Assembly: GCF_028858725.1 (NCBI RefSeq)
Contig: NC_084790.1
Span: 88,192,996-88,256,995 of the forward strand
Source: Colius striatus
Lineage: Eukaryota; Chordata; Aves; Coliiformes; Coliidae
Direction of reading: 5' to 3'
DNA: 64,000 nucleotides
Within the stretch, counting starts at the first letter, position 1. The number at the start of each line of letters is the position of its first letter. This document shows, piece after piece, positions 42,217-64,000 of the stretch. The notes under the pieces are model-generated. The model saw only the letters and a list, made by a program, of their open reading frames with translations, was not told where the DNA came from and searched no databases. The translations under genes were made by a program, and so were the position numbers.

Positions 42217-43338
42217 TGTGGTGGTTTAGCTTGATGTCCACCAAGTCATAAAATCATTCGTAAACTGGACAGGAGAGAGAAATACAACAAACGGCTTGTG
42301 AGTTAAGGATGGAGACATCACGGAGCAATTAGCGTCACGGGCAAAACAGACCCAACTCTGGGAGAAAAAGGTTTCATTTATTAAAGAAACAATAAGAGCA
42401 GGGAGATGAGAAATAAAACCGTCTTAAAAACACCTCCTCTGCCCAGGACTGTCCTTCCTTCCCCCCAGCAGTGCAGGGGATGAGGATGGGGGTTACGGTC
42501 AGTTCATCACAGATGGGCTTTGCCGCTGCTGCTGCTCAGGGAGAGGCCTCCTCACACTTCCCACTGCTGCACTGTGGGGTCCCTCCCACGGGACACAGTC
42601 CCTCACCAACTGCTCCAGCGTGGCTCCTTCCCACGGGCTGCAGCTCCTCACACCCTGCCCCAGCACGGGGCCTGTCACGGGGCAGCTCCTCACACCCTGC
42701 CCCAGCGTGGGTCACCCACAGGAGAACAGTCCTTCAGGGACAGGCTGCTCCAGCCCGGGGCCCTCACGGCGTCACAAGCCCTGACAGCAACCCTGCTCTG
42801 GCCTGGGCTCCTCTCTCCCCACGGGCTCCCAGGCCCTGCCAGGAGCTCGCTCCAGGGTGAGCTTCCCACGCAGTCACAGCCTCCTTCAGGCACCCACCCG
42901 CTCCAGCGTGGGCTCCTCCACGGGCTGCAAGTGGGTCTCTGCTCCTCATGGCCTCCATGGGCTGCAGGGGCACAACCTGCTTCACCATGGTCCTCACCAC
43001 ATATCACAGGGGAGCCTTTTCAGTGCCTAAGCACCCTCCTCCCCTCCTTCTCCCCTGACCTTGGTGTCTGTGGAGATGTTTTGACATTCTTCCTCCCTGT
43101 TGCTGCAGCAGTTCAGCAACTGCACAACAACTTCTTCTCCTCAAATCTGTTATTCACAGAGGCATTACCTCCATCACTAATTGGCCAGGCCTGGGTCAGG
43201 TGCAGGGTCCAGCTTAGAACTGACTGGCCCTAACCCTGTGAGCTACAGGGGAAGCTTCTGGCAACTCTTGTTGTTTAAAGAAGGCACCCCTGTAGCCCCC
43301 CTGCTACCAAAAAGCCTGGCCCAGGCAAAACCACTACA
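42217..43338 (-). mobile_element. Solo LTR of an endogenous retrovirus (ERVL-like)
   Basis: 1122 bp bounded by near-matching inverted ends TGTGGTGGTTT and AAACCACTACA. It is flanked by an exact 5-bp target duplication, CTCCA, at 42212-42216 and 43339-43343. Five-base duplications and this terminal sequence fit class III (ERVL-type) bird LTRs. Minus orientation is inferred from AATAAA on that strand at about 42376, near the presumed 3' end. No internal retroviral genes remain, so it is a solo LTR formed by recombination. Confidence 0.85.
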
Positions 43339-43420
43339 CTCCATTTCGTACCTCTCCTCTCACACTTCTGATCTCACCCATATAACTGCCGGTACAAGAG
43401 AAATTATAAACTTCAGGGTA

Positions 43421-43426
43421 TTTATT
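43421..43426 (-). promoter_or_regulatory. ATP8B1: Candidate ATP8B1 polyadenylation signal
   Basis: AATAAA on the minus strand, 1.6 kb past the ATP8B1 stop and just before the solo LTR. If used, the 3'UTR includes the minisatellite at 44411-44985 and the unique sequence 43430-44400. Confidence 0.35.
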
Positions 43427-44410
43427 TGCATTCATTTCTTGAAATGTACATTCCATTATACAAGAGCTGTAAATCACGATTTTTTACTATAAAACCATTT
43501 CAGTAATCAATATTAGTCCAGGAGTTGGAAGCAGGTAAAAGTGAAACATTCATAGGTCTCAACTTGAGGAGTAAAAGCACAAGCAAATGTGAAGAGACTC
43601 TCACAGAAACCTTTTTTTACACTGTAGGAATTGACTCACTACCAAGTGAAACACATTCCACCTAAAAGTGACCGTTTTCTCATTATCCATTATTGACTGA
43701 TGTGTCTAGAAACTGAAATAAACAAACTTTTGCCAGCTCAAAGGGCAGCCTTCCAGATATCAGCCATATCTGTTCATAAATGCACTGTGTTAAGTAGGCA
43801 CAAACATACTGTAGAGCTGGAAAGAGGCAGAAAACAAAGAGCAAGTGAGGAGAAACACCTCTGTTAACTACTGATTCAGAAGATGCAAAGGATTATCTCT
43901 GTGCACATAGTGCAGCAAGCCATGAGCAACTGCTGAAGAAAGAAAGGAGCAGAAGCTGCACCTCTACATGTCAGAATTCCTACCGACATCTGACACTGGC
44001 TGAAGTTTATCACCAGGCGTGTCTTACCTAGGAGGTGCAGTTCAATGAAATGGCGCACACAAGGTCAGACTGCTCCTCGGCAGTTTGCTCCCAAAGACAA
44101 CACGTGAAATGTAACTGTGCTTTTATAACAACATCTTATTAAAATGCCAAGAGGGTCCCCAATTCCAGGCAGTGCTGGGTTTCCATACCCTGGCACGCGT
44201 ATCCTTCACTTCCATGTTAAGCAGAAACCAATCGCACCAGGATTAGTAGCTCCTCGGAGAACTCCCGGCCCCTGTTTCCTGCAGTCCAAAACCAGGAGGT
44301 TCCATGATACAGCATAAAAATCTTCATATTGTCACACCATTTGGTTAAAAAAATATCCTGAGCTTGTTTTTAATAATAAAAAAATGAACTGTGTGCAATC
44401 ATCAAGATGA

Positions 44411-44985
44411 AAATCCCCAAATCCTTGGGATAAAGATCCCCAAATCATTGGGGATAGAAATCCCCAGCCACAGGGATCAAAATACCCAGATTATTAGGAT
44501 CAAAATCCCCAACCATTGGGATCAAGATCCCCAGCCATTGGGATAAAGATCCTCAGCCAATGGGATCAAAATCCCCAAATCATTGGGATCAAGATCCCCA
44601 GCCATTGGGATCAAGATCCCCAACCACTGGGATAAAGATCCCCAGCCATTGGGATAAAAATCCCTAAATCCTTGGGATAAAGATCCCCAAATCTTTGGGG
44701 ATAGAAGTCCCCAGCCATTGGGATCAAAATCCCTAAATCATTGGGATCAAGATCCCAAGCCATTGGGATCAAAACCCCTAAATCATTGGGATCAAGATCC
44801 CAAGCCATTGGGATCAAAATCCCTAAATCTTTGGGATAAAGATCCCCAACCACTGTGATAAAAATCCTCAAATCATTAGGGATAAAGATCCCCAGCCAAT
44901 GGGATCAAAGTCCCCAACCATTGGGATACAAATCCTCAAATCACTGGGATCAAAATCCCCAGCCATAGGGATAAAGTTCCCCAAA
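44411..44985. repeat. Minisatellite, about 25 units of 22/23 bp, downstream of ATP8B1 stop
   Basis: Units read approximately ATCCCCAGCCATTGGGAT plus AAAG or CAAA. Two variants (AAATCATT and AGCCATT cores) often alternate, giving a 45-bp higher-order period. That period keeps a meaningless minus-strand frame open. Each unit has complementary ends ATCCC and GGGAT, so single-stranded copies can fold into small hairpins. Confidence 0.95.
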
Positions 44986-44995
44986 ACTCAGGAAA

Positions 44996-62762
<17,767 letters not shown>

Positions 62763-63039
62763 CTAAAAGAGTTGGAGCACAGAATGTTTAATACACAACA
62801 GTTACATATAAACACATTGGTTTGTACCCACCACAGAAGCACTTTTACTTCACACAAATTGAAACAGAATGAGTGTTCTCAATTAGGAATCCCTTTGAAA
62901 TTCAGAGTGTACAAGTATTCAGAGCTGTATTGCTGATGTTCTAAATGTGGCACCTTAGGGGTGGCACTTTGCTCTCTGTAGTGACACAGCAAAAAGAATC
63001 CATTTCTGCACAAAGACAAGCACACACAGCATTCAGAGT

Positions 63040-63555
63040 CATAGAATCACACAATAGTGGGGTTGGAAGGGACCTTTAGAGCTCATCCAGCCCAACCCCC
63101 TGCAGAAGCAGCTCCCACCTAGATCAGGTCACACAGGAACGTGTCCAGGTGGGTCTTGAAGCCCTCCAAGGAAGGAGCCTCCACACCCTCCCTGGGCAGC
63201 CTGGGCCAGGGCTCCCTCACTCAAACACTCAAACAGTTTGTCCTGATGTTTCAATTGAACTCTTTGTGTTCCAGCTTCATCCCATCACCCCTTGTCCTGT
63301 CACTGGATACAACAGAAAAAAAGTGCTGCCCCAACCTCCTGACACCCACCAGTGAGATATTTGTAACTATTACTGAGCTCCCCCCTCAGTCTCCTCCAGA
63401 CTGAACAGCCCCAGGTCCCGCAGCCTTTCCTCACAAGGAAGATGCTCCAGTGCCCTGAGCATCTTGCTGGCCCTGCACTGGCCTCTCTGCAGCAGTTCCC
63501 TGTCCCTCTGCAGCTGGGGAGCCCACAACTGGACACAGGACTCCAGATGAGGCCA
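63040..63555 (-). mobile_element. CR1 fragment, ATP8B1 intron at window edge
   Basis: About 515 bp, starting TCATAGAATCACACAATAG on the plus strand and ending …GACTCCAGATGAGGCC. Confidence 0.94.
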
Positions 63556-63814
63556 CCCTCTGTTCATCTTTTCTTTTAATATGTCTCAGATTCTAACAAG
63601 TGCCTGCCTACCAGAACACACGTGTCTCTGGATCTCACACTCTTGCAGGACTGTAGTGCTCTGTTCATCCTGCCACTGAAGCCTGATGAGCCATGATCCC
63701 ACCAGGGGAAGACAAACACGTGGCTAAAGCTACACCATGCCACTGTGCATCACTGCACCACACCAACAGCACAGTATTATGGCTGAAGTGACATAATCCT
63801 CTGAATGTTAGGAC

Positions 63815-64000
63815 TTGCCAAACTGGGAGCACTGGCTGATGCACCAGAGGCTGTGCTGCCATTCAGTGAGAGCTGGGCAGGCTGAGAGTTGGGCACAGAG
63901 GAACCTGCTGAGGTTCAACAAGGACAACGGCAGAGTCCTGCAGCTGGGGAGGAACAACCCCCTGGGCCAGGCCAGGCTGGGGGTGACCTGCTGGAGAGCA
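63815..64000 (+). mobile_element. CR1 fragment running off the window
   Basis: Starts ACTTGCCAAACTGGGAGCAC, equivalent to the middle of the 39425 copy, and continues past the edge. Opposite orientation to 63040-63555. Confidence 0.92.

Noticed and set aside
44611-44871. 86-codon minus-strand frame with a 15-residue repeat
   Set aside because: Translated 45-bp period of the minisatellite downstream of the ATP8B1 stop; no independent evidence of coding.
44411-44985. CRISPR-like array of short repeats
   Set aside because: Units are contiguous without unique spacers, and the context is vertebrate. It is a minisatellite.

Overview
The window is vertebrate nuclear DNA, almost certainly from a bird. 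It has about 18 copies of the CR1 LINE family, including the avian 3' end signature (short ATTCTGTGA-type repeats). It also has one solo LTR of endogenous retrovirus type, compact GT-AG introns and two CpG-island promoters. Three protein-coding genes lie head to tail on the minus strand: FECH (ferrochelatase, 11 coding exons, 411 codons plus stop, complete), NARS1 (cytosolic asparaginyl-tRNA synthetase, 15 coding exons, 559 codons plus stop, complete) and ATP8B1 (P4-ATPase phospholipid flippase, 19 coding exons in the window, about 991 C-terminal codons; the 5' part lies beyond position 64000). From what I know of gene order this is the human 18q21.31 order (FECH, NARS1, ATP8B1). In birds that block is mostly Z-linked, but Z linkage here is inference.

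Layout. 1-4325: downstream flank and probable 3'UTR of FECH, with one long CR1. 4326-21320: FECH. 20600-21560: FECH CpG-island promoter, which holds a perfect 96-bp spacerless palindrome 40 bp upstream of the start codon. 21570-26140: intergenic, with nested CR1 copies. 26140-27456: probable NARS1 3'UTR. 27457-41165: NARS1. 40690-41400: NARS1 CpG-island promoter, followed by a G-rich 10-11 bp minisatellite. 42217-43338: solo LTR with exact 5-bp target duplication. 43420-44995: probable ATP8B1 3'UTR, whose stop-proximal part is a minisatellite of about 25 units of 22/23 bp. 44996-62762: ATP8B1 exons. 62763-64000: intron with two opposed CR1 copies.

The genes are housekeeping or metabolic and functionally independent: last step of haem synthesis in mitochondria, tRNA charging in the cytosol, and lipid flipping at the plasma membrane. 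All splice junctions were placed by reading frame and by similarity to the known vertebrate proteins. Exon lengths and phases add up without frameshift or premature stop in all three genes. Two ATP8B1 introns use GC instead of GT as donor. I found no tRNA, rRNA, CRISPR or microbial system. The most unusual structures are the promoter palindrome, the hairpin-forming minisatellite after the ATP8B1 stop codon, and inverted CR1 copies closely flanking NARS1 exons 2-4.
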